A DNA stretch of 64,000 nt from Carboxylicivirga marina (lineage in GTDB: Bacteria; Bacteroidota; Bacteroidia; Bacteroidales; Marinilabiliaceae), in assembly GCF_016612505.1 (NCBI RefSeq), contig NZ_JAENRR010000014.1, positions 1 to 64,000 of the forward strand, in the 5' to 3' direction. The notes below the pieces were generated by a model. That model searched no databases. It saw only the letters and a program-made list of their open reading frames with translations, and was not told where the DNA came from. Positions within the stretch are counted from its first letter, which is position 1, and each line of letters begins with the position of its first letter. Positions 1-9,359 of the stretch are shown here, piece after piece. The position numbers and the translations under genes are program-made.

Positions 1-3000
1 GCCGCTGAGGTGTACCGTAATTCCGATGGTTCATTTTTGGAGGCTCAGGATATGTTCCGCCTTCCGGGTATTTTCCGCAGTGTACAACTGTATTCAACAC
101 CTAAGGTTCAGGTTCGAGACCTTTTTGTACTACCTGAGTTGGACGATAACTATCAAGATGGCGCATTAAACATTGCAGTTGATGTTCGTAATTTTGCTAA
201 AAAAGCGGCCAAAGGCTACAAAGTGGATTATTCGCTCTACGCCAATAAATTATATTCAGATGACAATGAGCTGGTAGATGGAGCAGTGGCTACAGCATCA
301 GTTCCTGTAATCAATGGCGGTGCTGAAAGCAAAGCTACAGCTGTAATGAAAGTAAGAGCTCCAAAGCAGTGGTCGGCCGAATACCCTTATCGCTATACAT
401 TGGTAGCTGAGCTAAAAGATAAGAAAGGTAGAGTTGTAGAAACGATTTCTACACATACTGGTTTCCGTGAAGTGGTGATTAAAGATACAAAAGCTGAAGA
501 TGATGAATTTGGTTTAGCCGGTCGCTATTATTACATCAATGGTAAAACGGTTAAACTAAAAGGTGTCAACCGTCATGAAACACATCCTGAAACCGGGCAC
601 ACACTAACACGTGAGCAAATGGAAGCGGAAGTGATGTTGATGAAGCAAGGTAATATTAACCATGTTCGTAATTCACATTATCCACCTGCGCCATATTGGT
701 ACTACCTATGCGACAAGTATGGTATATATCAGGAAGATGAAGCCAACATTGAGTCACACCAGTATTATTACGGAAAAGCATCGCTTTCTCATCCACCAGA
801 GTGGAAAAATGCACATGTTGCACGTGTGGTAGAGATGACGCATCAGAATAAGAACTATCCGTCCATCGTCATTTGGTCATTGGGTAACGAGGCTGGGCCT
901 GGTGAAAACTTTGTACACGCCTATAATGCATTGAAAGAAATTGATGAGTCACGTCCGGTGCAGTACGAACGTAACAACAGTATTGTGGATATGGGCTCTA
1001 ACCAGTATCCGTCTATCGGTTGGATGAAAATGGCGGTGACCGGTCAAATGAATATCAAATACCCTTTCCATATTTCGGAGTACGCGCATTCGATGGGAAA
1101 TGCCTGTGGTAACCTGATTGACTATTGGGAGGCCATTGAGTCGACCAATTATTTCTGTGGTGGAGCTATTTGGGACTGGATTGACCAGGCGATTTATAAC
1201 TACCGTGAAGATGGTACGCGTTACCTGGCTTTTGGTGGTGACTTTGGCGACAAGCCTAACAGTGGTCAGTTTGTAATGAACGGTATCTTGTTCGCCGAGC
1301 GCGACCTGAAACCTCAGTATTACGAAGTGAAAAAAGTATACCAGAATATTGGTTTCAAAGCTTTGGATATTCAGGAAGGTACTGTTGAAATCTTCAATAA
1401 GTATTACTTTAAGTCATTGGCTGATTACAATTTAACTTGGTCGCTTTGGGAAAATGGCTCGGAGATTAAAAAAGGTCAATTGACTTTTGAGCCAATCGCA
1501 GCAAGAAAAAAAAGGACGGTCAAGCTTCCTTATGAGTTTAACAACTTAAAGGCAGGCTCTGAATACTTTGTGAAATTACAGTTCACATTGAAAAACAATC
1601 AGCCATGGGCGGATAAAGGCTTTGTGGAGGCCGAAGAGCAGTTCTTGCTGAAAGTAAAAACTGAAGTGCCAACCATGGCAGAAGCGACTAAAGCAGCAGG
1701 TGGTAAAGTGAAATTGACGGATGCCGGTAACAACATTAAGTTGGTAAGTGGTCTAAATTTCACGGCTAAATTTAACATGGCAGACGGTTCGCTTTATGGC
1801 TTAGCGTACGATGGTCAACTTATCATCGCCGATGGTAATGGACCTAAGCTAGATGCCTTCCGTGCTTTTGTGAATAACGATACATGGGGCTATAGTAGCT
1901 GGTACGAAAAAGGTTTGCATAACCTGAAACATAAAGCCATCGACTCTAAAGTCAGAAGCAATGCCGATGGAACGGTTAGCATAGCCTTTACGGTGGTTTC
2001 GCAAGCACCTAACGCAGCTAAACAACATGGTGGCACAAGTGGTAATGTCTTATCGGTCGAAGAATTGACTGATCAGACATTTGGAGAGGATGACTTCCGT
2101 TTTGTAACTAATCAGATATGGACGGTTTACCAGGATGGTTCGGTGGAGTTGCAGTCGAGCATCACTACCAATGAGTCACAATACGTATTGCCACGCTTGG
2201 GTTATTCAATGACCATCCCTAAGGCTTACGAGAACCTGACATATTACGGGCGTGGTCCGATTGGTAACTACAACGACCGTAAAACGGCTCAGAATATTCA
2301 GAAATACACGACAACGGTTAATAAGGAGTTTGTCAACTTCCCGAAACCACAGGATATGGCCAACCACGAGGAAACACGTTGGTGTGCCTTAACTAATAAT
2401 AGTCAGAGCGGTGCTGTATTTATAGCGGCGGATGAGATGGTTGTCAGCGCTTTGCCCTATACGGCTCAGGACATGGGTGTTGCTGCTCATATTTACGAAT
2501 TACCTGAGCCAGGAGATATTACGCTTCACTTGGATATGAAAGTAACTGGTTTAGGTGGTGCGAGCTGTGGACAGGGAGCGCCATTAAAGCACGATCGTGT
2601 GTATGCTGGTCAAAACGATTTTGGTTTTATCATCCGTCCTGCTGGCAAAGATTTAGATCAAATTGCTCATGTAGCACCTTCAGGAGAAGTGCCTATTACG
2701 ATTACGCGTTCAGCTACTGGTAAAGTAGAGATTTCGTCGACCAAAGAGGATGCTCAGTACAGCTATTCTGTGAATGGAGGTAGAGCAAAGACTTTCGATG
2801 AGACCTTTAGCATGCGCGAAGCAGGTGCCATTAAAGCCTGGTTCAAAGGCAATAAAGATTCGGAAGTATCTATGCGCTTCAATAAAATTGAAAAAATAGA
2901 AACAACTGTTGTCTTTGTGAGCAGTGAAGAGCCTGGTTCTGGTGCTTCGGCCAAAAACCTGGTGGATGGCGATCCTGCCACTACCTGGCATACCATGTAT

Positions 3001-3318
3001 TCAGTAACAGTAGCTCAGTTTCCACACTGGGTTGACTTTGACTGCGGCGAGCTTAAGTTCATTAAAGGTTTTACCTACCTGCCTCGCCAGGATGGCGGAA
3101 GAAACGGGGATGTGAAGGACTATACCATTCACGTGAGTATGGATGGAAAAAACTGGGGAGAAGCAATTCACGAAGGTCAGTTTTCCAGAGATAAAAAAGA
3201 GAAACGTGTTGAGTTTAACAAGCCATTAAAAGCACGTTATATACGATTTACGGCTAAAAGTTCTCAGAACGGACAGGACTTTGCAGGTGGTGCTGAGTTT
3301 GGTATTCTGGCCGACTAA
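1..3318 (+). CDS. GH2 beta-galactosidase-like glycoside hydrolase with C-terminal F5/8 domain (5' partial)
   Basis: The frame is open from base 1 and continues a GH2 fold, so the N-terminus and any signal peptide lie outside the window; the GTG at position 10 is not a credible start. Numbered from that GTG, the GH2 acid/base motif GNEAG has Glu294 and the nucleophile motif SEYAHSMGN has Glu357, matching E. coli LacZ Glu461 and Glu537. The middle (about 560-900) is the LacZ small-chain-like beta-sandwich. The last 130 residues (from about 970, containing NLVDGDPATTWHT) look like an F5/8 type C (discoidin) carbohydrate-binding module. It is probably a periplasmic or surface beta-galactosidase or related exo-glycosidase acting on polysaccharide-derived oligosaccharides. 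The neighbouring GH95 gene suggests a polysaccharide utilisation locus. The family is certain; the substrate is not. Confidence 0.9.
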   Translation, partial: AAEVYRNSDGSFLEAQDMFRLPGIFRSVQLYSTPKVQVRDLFVLPELDDNYQDGALNIAVDVRNFAKKAAKGYKVDYSLYANKLYSDDNELVDGAVATASVPVINGGAESKATAVMKVRAPKQWSAEYPYRYTLVAELKDKKGRVVETISTHTGFREVVIKDTKAEDDEFGLAGRYYYINGKTVKLKGVNRHETHPETGHTLTREQMEAEVMLMKQGNINHVRNSHYPPAPYWYYLCDKYGIYQEDEANIESHQYYYGKASLSHPPEWKNAHVARVVEMTHQNKNYPSIVIWSLGNEAGPGENFVHAYNALKEIDESRPVQYERNNSIVDMGSNQYPSIGWMKMAVTGQMNIKYPFHISEYAHSMGNACGNLIDYWEAIESTNYFCGGAIWDWIDQAIYNYREDGTRYLAFGGDFGDKPNSGQFVMNGILFAERDLKPQYYEVKKVYQNIGFKALDIQEGTVEIFNKYYFKSLADYNLTWSLWENGSEIKKGQLTFEPIAARKKRTVKLPYEFNNLKAGSEYFVKLQFTLKNNQPWADKGFVEAEEQFLLKVKTEVPTMAEATKAAGGKVKLTDAGNNIKLVSGLNFTAKFNMADGSLYGLAYDGQLIIADGNGPKLDAFRAFVNNDTWGYSSWYEKGLHNLKHKAIDSKVRSNADGTVSIAFTVVSQAPNAAKQHGGTSGNVLSVEELTDQTFGEDDFRFVTNQIWTVYQDGSVELQSSITTNESQYVLPRLGYSMTIPKAYENLTYYGRGPIGNYNDRKTAQNIQKYTTTVNKEFVNFPKPQDMANHEETRWCALTNNSQSGAVFIAADEMVVSALPYTAQDMGVAAHIYELPEPGDITLHLDMKVTGLGGASCGQGAPLKHDRVYAGQNDFGFIIRPAGKDLDQIAHVAPSGEVPITITRSATGKVEISSTKEDAQYSYSVNGGRAKTFDETFSMREAGAIKAWFKGNKDSEVSMRFNKIEKIETTVVFVSSEEPGSGASAKNLVDGDPATTWHTMYSVTVAQFPHWVDFDCGELKFIKGFTYLPRQDGGRNGDVKDYTIHVSMDGKNWGEAIHEGQFSRDKKEKRVEFNKPLKARYIRFTAKSSQNGQDFAGGAEFGILAD

Positions 3319-3393
3319 GATCCTGTTTCGAATGAATCTAGTAGTAGTTTTTAGAGTGTAAATATATATCTTGTACTAATTATAATATTTCAA

Positions 3394-3425
3394 AGAGCTT
3401 AGTCCTTGTTACTAAGCTCTTTTTG
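3394..3425 (+). terminator. Rho-independent terminator after the GH2 gene
   Basis: A perfect 10-bp inverted repeat (AGAGCTTAGT / ACTAAGCTCT) with a 7-nt loop is followed by TTTTTG. It lies between the GH2 stop and the GH95 start, so the two hydrolase genes may be transcribed separately or with attenuation between them. Confidence 0.75.
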
Positions 3426-3445
3426 TATGCTAAAATCCCACAGCA

Positions 3446-5833
3446 ATGAACATATCAAACAACTATCGAACTTTAAAGAGTAACATGTCAATTGTAATGT
3501 TTCTGTTTATACTTGGAATGCATTCAGGATGCTATTCAGAAGCAGGGCAAAGAAAAAGCAATAAGAACAGTCAATTGTGGTATGAGCAACCAGCTAATGT
3601 GTGGGAAGAGGCTCTGCCCATCGGAAATGGACGTATTGGTGCTATGGTTTTTGGCAAAACAAGCCATGAACGCATTCAACTGAATGATGATTCGATGTGG
3701 CCAGCTGATTTAGGATGGGATGAACCAGCAGGAAATGCAAATGACTTAGCAGAAATCCGGCAGTTGCTTATCAAAGGGAAGCACCAGGAAGCTGATCATT
3801 TATTCGTTGAAAGATTCTCCCGTAAATCAGTAGTGCGCTCTCATCAAACACTCGGAGACTTGTTTCTGAATTTCGAACATGATGATATTACCGATTATAG
3901 GCGAGAGCTAGATATCAATACTGCGATAGCACATACCAACTATAGAAGCAAAGGATACCAGATAAGTCAAAAAGTGTATGCATCGCACCCCCATCGTGCT
4001 ATTGTTATTGAGTTATCAAGTGAGTCGCCGGAAGGCTTTAATGGAACAATAGAGCTGGGCCGACCAAATGATGCTGGATACCCTACGGCTAAAAGTCATA
4101 TAGGTGATGATATGGTGCTGGTCATGGAAGGTGAGGTGACTCAACGTGACGGCAAAATTGACTCAAAACCGACCCCTATTCTAAACGGTGTTCGTTTTCA
4201 GACTTGTTTAAAAGTACTGAACGAAAATGGTGAAGTACTGACAAAAGACAAATCCCTTATGTTGAAAGGTGTTAAAAAGGCCACCATCTTTCTTGTCAAT
4301 AATACATCGTTTTATCAAAAGGATTTTGTAACTCAGAATAATAAAGATCTGCAGCAAGCGATTGCTGCTGGTGCAGAAAAAATAAAAAAAGAGCACGTCA
4401 AGGAATATCAAAAGTATTATCAACGAGTTGAATTGTTTTTGGAAAATGAATCGCCTGACAGCTTGGCCACTGATCAACGCCTTGAAAGAGTAAAGAATGG
4501 AGAGACAGACCTTGGCTTACAAAACCTGTTGTTTAACTATGGCCGATACCTGTTGATTAGTTCATCTCGTCCCGGAACCAATCCTGCGAACTTACAAGGA
4601 CTATGGAATCAGCACATTAATGCTCCTTGGAATGCAGATTATCACCTGAATATCAATCTGCAAATGAACTATTGGTTAGCTAATGTTACCAATCTGGATG
4701 AGCTTAATGAACCATTGTTTGATTATATTGATCGCCTAGTGCAGAATGGTCAAAAGACGGCAAAAGTTAATTTCGATTGTCAAGGTACTTTTGTGCCACA
4801 TGCTACCGATTTATGGGCTCCAACCTGGTTAAGGGCACCAACGGCGTATTGGGGCTGTTCTGTTGGCGCAGGAGCTTGGTTGATGCAACATTATTGGGTG
4901 CATTATGCCTTTACCAATGACCTTGATTTTTTGAAGGAACGTGCCTTTCCTGCCATAAAGCAATCGGCCCTGTTTTATAGTGATTGGTTGATTGAAGATC
5001 CACGAGATGGTTACCTGGTCTCTGCCCCATCCACATCACCTGAGAACCGCTTTTTTTCAACAGATAAAAAGGCTGTGGCCAGTTGCATGGGATCAGCCAT
5101 GGATCAGCAGGTAATTGCCGAAGTATTTGATCATTATGTGCAAGCATGTGAATTGTTAGAAGTCAAGCCTCCTTTGTTGGAAAAAATAAGGAAGCAGCGT
5201 AAAAGTTTACGTCCAGGCTTTGTGTTAGGTGGTGACGGCCGCATCCTAGAGTGGGATAGAGAGTATAAAGAAGTGGAGCCAGGGCATCGACATATGTCGC
5301 ATCTGTATGGCTTTCATCCAGGTACTGCGATCACTCAAAGTGAAACGCCGGAAATAATGGATGCAGTAAGAAAAACACTTGATTGCCGTTTAGAAAATGG
5401 AGGTGCCGGTACCGGATGGAGTAGAGCCTGGTTAATTAATTGCTATGCGCGCCTCTTTGATGGTGATATGGCCCAGCAACATATCGAATTACTATTGAAA
5501 CAATCAATGTATAAAAACTTGTTTGATGCACATCCACCGTTTCAGATAGACGGTAATTTTGGCTATACCGCTGGCGTAGCGGAAATGCTGCTTCAATCGC
5601 ATGAAAAAGAGTTGATCAGGATTTTGCCAGCCTTGCCATCCAAATGGGAAAATGGATACATTAGAGGACTAAAGGCAAGGGGGAACATTACAGTAGATAT
5701 ACTATGGGAAGATGGTGTAATCAAACAGGTCGATTTAACTTGCCCGGAGAAAAAGCAAATCAAGATGATCTATGAAGCGCAGACGATTGAAGTAAATTTA
5801 ACTGCGGGTAAGACTTTTACTTTTAGAAATTAA
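3446..5833 (+). CDS. GH95 family glycoside hydrolase (alpha-L-fucosidase / alpha-L-galactosidase type), lipoprotein
   Basis: 795 residues, full length for GH95. The N-terminus has a hydrophobic segment ending at a Cys (about residue 29, MHSGC) that resembles a lipoprotein signal, so the enzyme is probably anchored in the periplasm or on the outer membrane. The N-terminal beta-sandwich begins with the family signature WEEALPIGNGRIGAMVFG. Conserved GH95 active-site residues are present: Asn402 and Asn404 (HLNINLQMNYW), Glu533 (STSPENRF) and Asp702 (FQIDGNFG), matching Asn421/Asn423/Glu566/Asp766 of Bifidobacterium AfcA. The family removes alpha-1,2-linked L-fucose, or in some members L-galactose, with inversion. 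It follows the GH2 gene, and both could attack one fucosylated or galactosylated glycan. The choice between fucose and galactose cannot be made from sequence alone. Confidence 0.93.
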   Translation: MNISNNYRTLKSNMSIVMFLFILGMHSGCYSEAGQRKSNKNSQLWYEQPANVWEEALPIGNGRIGAMVFGKTSHERIQLNDDSMWPADLGWDEPAGNANDLAEIRQLLIKGKHQEADHLFVERFSRKSVVRSHQTLGDLFLNFEHDDITDYRRELDINTAIAHTNYRSKGYQISQKVYASHPHRAIVIELSSESPEGFNGTIELGRPNDAGYPTAKSHIGDDMVLVMEGEVTQRDGKIDSKPTPILNGVRFQTCLKVLNENGEVLTKDKSLMLKGVKKATIFLVNNTSFYQKDFVTQNNKDLQQAIAAGAEKIKKEHVKEYQKYYQRVELFLENESPDSLATDQRLERVKNGETDLGLQNLLFNYGRYLLISSSRPGTNPANLQGLWNQHINAPWNADYHLNINLQMNYWLANVTNLDELNEPLFDYIDRLVQNGQKTAKVNFDCQGTFVPHATDLWAPTWLRAPTAYWGCSVGAGAWLMQHYWVHYAFTNDLDFLKERAFPAIKQSALFYSDWLIEDPRDGYLVSAPSTSPENRFFSTDKKAVASCMGSAMDQQVIAEVFDHYVQACELLEVKPPLLEKIRKQRKSLRPGFVLGGDGRILEWDREYKEVEPGHRHMSHLYGFHPGTAITQSETPEIMDAVRKTLDCRLENGGAGTGWSRAWLINCYARLFDGDMAQQHIELLLKQSMYKNLFDAHPPFQIDGNFGYTAGVAEMLLQSHEKELIRILPALPSKWENGYIRGLKARGNITVDILWEDGVIKQVDLTCPEKKQIKMIYEAQTIEVNLTAGKTFTFRN

Positions 5834-5860
5834 TTCATCATTATACTTATTGACGAGAAA

Positions 5861-5889
5861 GGGAATTCAATCATGAGTTCCCTTTTTTA
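5861..5889 (+). terminator. Rho-independent terminator after the GH95 gene
   Basis: An 8-bp stem (GGGAATTC / GAGTTCCC, one T-G pair) with a 6-nt loop is followed by six T. It lies 28 bp after the GH95 stop. Confidence 0.75.
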
Positions 5890-6190
5890 TTTTCTAACAA
5901 AGGTTTGCAAAATACACTTCCTACACTAAAAATTATTCCCATGTTGAGCTGATTTTTAGAGATTGCCATCCTTAGAGAATAATTCCACCATCCATATTAC
6001 TTCAAGTATTCTTCAACCTTCTTTTATTTAAAGATTATTCACAGTTAACTCATAGTTCCTGCAATGAATGTTCAATAATAATTGTATAATCATTGACAAA
6101 ACTATGATAAAACTGTAACTTGATGATGAATTGAATATTAGAGAAATACTTGTATGTTAATTGGAAGTAGATACCATTAATTAGATTATC
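5890..6190. other. AT-rich intergenic stretch without a recognisable gene
   Basis: About 300 bp of AT-rich sequence lies between the GH95 terminator and the DUF6266 start. The only open frames are short and have no recognisable protein content. No tRNA, repeat or clear promoter was identified. Confidence 0.5.
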
Positions 6191-6811
6191 ATGGCAATAG
6201 TAAAAGATGGAATCAACGGTATTGTAAAGGGCAAGGCGGGTAATGTGGTTTTTTACACGATGTATGGAAAGAACATCGTTCGCTCCTTGCCTCAAACGAA
6301 TAAGCGAAAGAAGCCCTCTTTAAAGCAAGAGGCACAACGACAAAAAATGGCATTGGTTCAGCAATTATTGAAACCAATGAAGGATTTAATTAAAATCACT
6401 TTTGCCCCTGCTACAGTAAACAATGCCCCCTATCATGTTGCAAAGTCATATAACCTCATGAATGCTATAAAAGGGGAATACCCCGATCAGGTCATTGATT
6501 GGAAAGAGGTACGTGTTGCTGCTGGGGCTACTGACTTAGCTGATGCATGTGAAGTACACATTGAGCCGAATGGCTGTCGTTTTCGATGGTCAGGTGAACA
6601 AGGGAAATCCAATGACACGCTTGTCGTGATAGCTTTTGTGCCTGGTAATAATTGGCTCGAATACCGTTTGACTGGAGTGCCCAGATCTAAAGAAGAATAT
6701 TTTTGGGATATTGATTTGCAAGGAGCGACATGGCATATTTGGTTGGCTTTTCGCAGTGCCGACGAGAAAGACATTAGTAATAGTCTGTATTTAGGGGAAT
6801 TTTGTGAGTAA
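6191..6811 (+). CDS. DUF6266 family protein
   Basis: 206 residues with no signal peptide or membrane segment. The N-terminus (GINGIVKGKAGNVVFY followed by NIVRSLP and a basic stretch NKRKKPSLKQEAQRQKM) matches the Bacteroidota family DUF6266, whose members typically begin with a Gly-rich GxxGxVGxVV segment. The C-terminal half is beta-strand-rich with several Trp residues. The function is unknown. The gene is isolated: a terminator lies before it and a shared hairpin with tRNA-His lies after it. I saw no phage or mobile genes around it. Confidence 0.7.
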   Translation: MAIVKDGINGIVKGKAGNVVFYTMYGKNIVRSLPQTNKRKKPSLKQEAQRQKMALVQQLLKPMKDLIKITFAPATVNNAPYHVAKSYNLMNAIKGEYPDQVIDWKEVRVAAGATDLADACEVHIEPNGCRFRWSGEQGKSNDTLVVIAFVPGNNWLEYRLTGVPRSKEEYFWDIDLQGATWHIWLAFRSADEKDISNSLYLGEFCE

Positions 6812-6814
6812 TAA

Positions 6815-6846
6815 AAAAGCCTTAGTTATTTCTAACTAAGGCTTTT
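6815..6846. terminator. Bidirectional terminator between DUF6266 and tRNA-His
   Basis: A near-perfect palindrome (AAAAGCCTTAGTTA / TAACTAAGGCTTTT, 4-nt loop) has an A-run on the left and a T-run on the right, so it can stop transcription from both convergent units. Its right edge touches the CCA end of tRNA-His. Confidence 0.8.
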
Positions 6847-6922
6847 GGGGTGGAAGACCGGTTTCGAACCGGCGACCTCTGGAACCACAATCCAGCGCTC
6901 TAACCAGCTGAGCTACAACCAC
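6846..6922 (-). tRNA. tRNA-His (anticodon GTG)
   Basis: The reverse strand folds into a cloverleaf: D stem GCTC/GAGC, anticodon stem CTGGA/TCCAG around loop TTGTGGT (anticodon GTG), and T stem GCCGG/CCGGT with TTCGAAA loop. The CCA end is encoded. A G lies just 5' (position 6923) and could be the His-specific G-1, opposite C73. The 7-bp acceptor stem (GTGGTTG / CTTCCAC) has two adjacent T-T oppositions at 5:68 and 6:67, which is unusual; see findings. All other arms pair normally. Confidence 0.93.
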
Positions 6923-7033
6923 CATTTTTGTTTTTGCGATTGCAAAGATAATAGATGTGTTTTAATAATTGCAAGAAGAATCGAAAAAAAACAAAAAAAC
7001 TTTTTCCTTTGTAGCTGTTAATACACCTGGTAT

Positions 7034-7720
7034 ATGAAGTTTTTTATTGAAAATCAGAAGGTAGAGAAAGAAGTAGAGTGGGTGCTTGGTCAGCTACGTT
7101 TGCATATGAATGGAGCCACAACTGCTCAAATGGAGAATAGTGGCATCAATTATCGCATCAATTATGGAGTTGGATTACCTCATTTGCAACAATTGTCTAA
7201 GCGTATTCCTGTCAGTTACGAACTGGCTGAGCGACTTTGGTTTTTAGAAATACGTGAAACGATGATTTTAGCATCGATGATAGTTCCGGCCGATAAGATG
7301 ACCGTAGAAAAGTGTTTACAATGGGCGACTAAAATTAGTAATAAGGATTTGGTTGAGCGTTCAGCCATGTATTTGTGGTCTCGTTTAGAAAACTCATCAT
7401 TGTTATGTGTTACCTGGTTAGCTGGTGAAAGTACTTACTTGAAAGCAACGTCATTTTATACCATTGGACGAATATTACAAGCTAAACAATCTGGCTCAGT
7501 GCCTACTGCAAGAGATTTAGTGGCATCCGTTAATAATAGCAATGAACTTTATGTTTTAAAGGCTTTATCTTTTGCACTTCGTATGAAGTTGAGAGTTTCT
7601 GCAAGCGAGCGTGAGGAAATCAAAAAGCTGACGAATGAATTTAAGGAATCAGGGAGTACTAACAAGAAAATAGTTGCTCAGGAGCTCCTCACTGAGATAG
7701 AATTTACTGAGGCTAAATAA
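7034..7720 (+). CDS. AlkD-like DNA alkylation repair family protein
   Basis: 228 residues, all-helical in character, resembling the HEAT-repeat DNA alkylation repair family (PF08713). The N-terminal signature (LRLHMNG, then GINYRINYGVGLPHLQQLSKRIP) is the form common in Bacteroidota. AlkD proteins remove N3- and N7-alkylated purines with a HEAT-repeat fold and no base flipping. I could not confidently place the catalytic Asp and Trp residues of Bacillus AlkD in this sequence, so glycosylase activity is an inference. The gene is monocistronic. Confidence 0.75.
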   Translation: MKFFIENQKVEKEVEWVLGQLRLHMNGATTAQMENSGINYRINYGVGLPHLQQLSKRIPVSYELAERLWFLEIRETMILASMIVPADKMTVEKCLQWATKISNKDLVERSAMYLWSRLENSSLLCVTWLAGESTYLKATSFYTIGRILQAKQSGSVPTARDLVASVNNSNELYVLKALSFALRMKLRVSASEREEIKKLTNEFKESGSTNKKIVAQELLTEIEFTEAK

Positions 7721-7738
7721 GTAGTTTATTACTTATTT
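7715..7738. terminator. Hairpin at the end of the AlkD-like gene
   Basis: A perfect 9-bp AT-rich inverted repeat (AAATAAGTA / TACTTATTT, 6-nt loop) overlaps the stop codon. There is no following T-run, so terminator function is uncertain. Confidence 0.35.
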
Positions 7739-7768
7739 GATAATGATTTACTTGTTAGAAAATCATGT

Positions 7769-7797
7769 TTTCTTTCATATAGAATTATCTATATTTG
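7769..7797 (+). promoter_or_regulatory. Putative Bacteroidota -7/-33 promoter of the aminotransferase gene
   Basis: TATATTTG at 7790-7797 fits the Bacteroidota -7 consensus TAnnTTTG. TTTC, 17 bp upstream, is one base off the -33 TTTG. The start codon is 69 bp downstream. Confidence 0.4.
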
Positions 7798-7866
7798 TGC
7801 AAAGACCAATATGAAATGTATGTTGGAATTTAGGTTGTGTTGTTGAAAATATAAACCAGGAGATTA

Positions 7867-9336
7867 ATGAGTACATTAAGCGGACATTTCGAAAAGTTTA
7901 GAAAAAATACAATAGGATATGATGCCACTATTCAAACGCCTTATGGTGAAAAGCCACTAGTTTATGCCGATTGGATAGCAAGTGGTCGGCTTTATGGTCC
8001 CATCGAAGAATTGATGAAGAATAAAATTGGCCCGATGGTGGCCAATACACATTCTGAATCGAGTGATACCGGTATGATCATGACGAATATCTACAAGCAC
8101 TCGCATAGTGTCATTAAAGAACATGTAAACGCTGGTCCGGATGATATTATTATTACAGCCGGGTTTGGCATGACATACGTGATTAATAAATTGCAACGCA
8201 TGCTAGGAATACGTGTGCCTGAGCAGGCGCAAAAGTTTTTTAGTATTCCTATCGACCAGCGACCAGTTGTTTTTCTGACACACCTGGAGCATCATTCTAA
8301 CCATACCTCATGGCTTGAGACTAATGCTGATGTAGTGGTTATTGAGCCGGATGATCAGCTACTGGTTAACCCAGATGCTTTGCGTCGTGAAATAGAGAAA
8401 TATAAAAACAGAACCCTTAAAATTGGCTCATTTAGTGCTTGCTCTAATGTAACCGGCGTTCGTACGCCTTATTACGAGCTGGCTCGTATCATGCACGAGA
8501 ATGGAGGTTTCTGTTTTGTAGATTTTGCGGCCTCTGCGCCTTATGACGATATTAATATGCATCCTGAAAATCCATTGGAAAGTCTCGATGCAATCTTCTT
8601 TTCACCACACAAATTTCTTGGTGGACCTGGAAGTTCAGGTGTGATGGTTTTTAATCGATCATTGTATCATAATTCAGCACCCGATAATTCAGGTGGTGGC
8701 ACTGTGGATTGGACTAACCGTTGGGGGAAATATCGATATATAGATGATATTGAAGCGCGCGAAGATGGCGGTACGCCAGGTTTTCTACAATCAATAAAAG
8801 CTGCTTTGGTGATCAAGCTAAAGGAGAAGATGGGTGTTGAAAATATACATGCTCGTGAAGATGAGATGATAAAAAAGATACTCACGTCCTTTCGTCAGAT
8901 ACCGGGTATTAATATTTTAGCTAATAATGTTGATAAGCGTTTGGGTGCCATCTCTTTTTATATTGATGATTTACATTTTAACCTTGCCGTTCGCTTGTTA
9001 AACGATCATTTTGGAATACAGGTGCGAGGTGGTTGTTCGTGCGCAGGAACATATGGTCACTACTTGCTGCATGTTGATTATTACACATCCAACAAGATTA
9101 CCAGTAAGATAAATAAAGGTGATTTGTCTGAAAAGCCGGGATGGATTAGAATGTCAGTGCATCCAAGCATGTCAGATGAGGAAGTCGATTATTTGATAAG
9201 TTCAGTAAAGCATGTGGCTGAAAATTGGCGAGAGATGGAGGCTGATTATAACTACGAAGCTGCTCAAAATGAATATTACCACAAAGATGTTCCTGCTAAA
9301 AAACCTGATGACTACAGGGACTGGTTTGAATTTTAG
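7867..9336 (+). CDS. Aminotransferase class V / cysteine-desulfurase-like PLP enzyme
   Basis: 489 residues of the fold type I class V aminotransferase family. Visible features are the substrate and PLP segment NTHSESSDTG (about residue 57), the motif SACSNVTGVRTPY, the PLP-Asp region FCFVDFAASAPYDD, and the Schiff-base lysine in FFSPHKFLGG at Lys249. Cys390 and Cys392 (RGGCSCAGTYG) sit where class V enzymes such as cysteine desulfurases carry a mobile-loop cysteine. It is longer than IscS/SufS (about 400), mainly through an extended C-terminus. It has no iscU- or suf-like neighbour. The substrate is unknown; sulfur transfer or amino-acid lyase activity are possible. The start ATG follows the short leader of the putative promoter. 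Confidence 0.82.
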   Translation: MSTLSGHFEKFRKNTIGYDATIQTPYGEKPLVYADWIASGRLYGPIEELMKNKIGPMVANTHSESSDTGMIMTNIYKHSHSVIKEHVNAGPDDIIITAGFGMTYVINKLQRMLGIRVPEQAQKFFSIPIDQRPVVFLTHLEHHSNHTSWLETNADVVVIEPDDQLLVNPDALRREIEKYKNRTLKIGSFSACSNVTGVRTPYYELARIMHENGGFCFVDFAASAPYDDINMHPENPLESLDAIFFSPHKFLGGPGSSGVMVFNRSLYHNSAPDNSGGGTVDWTNRWGKYRYIDDIEAREDGGTPGFLQSIKAALVIKLKEKMGVENIHAREDEMIKKILTSFRQIPGINILANNVDKRLGAISFYIDDLHFNLAVRLLNDHFGIQVRGGCSCAGTYGHYLLHVDYYTSNKITSKINKGDLSEKPGWIRMSVHPSMSDEEVDYLISSVKHVAENWREMEADYNYEAAQNEYYHKDVPAKKPDDYRDWFEF

Positions 9337-9359
9337 AGAAATGCAATATTTATAATTAG

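Noticed and set aside
7867-9336. Assignment as IscS or SufS
   Set aside because: The sequence has class V motifs but is about 90 residues longer than these enzymes and has no iron-sulfur assembly neighbours, so a specific name is not justified.
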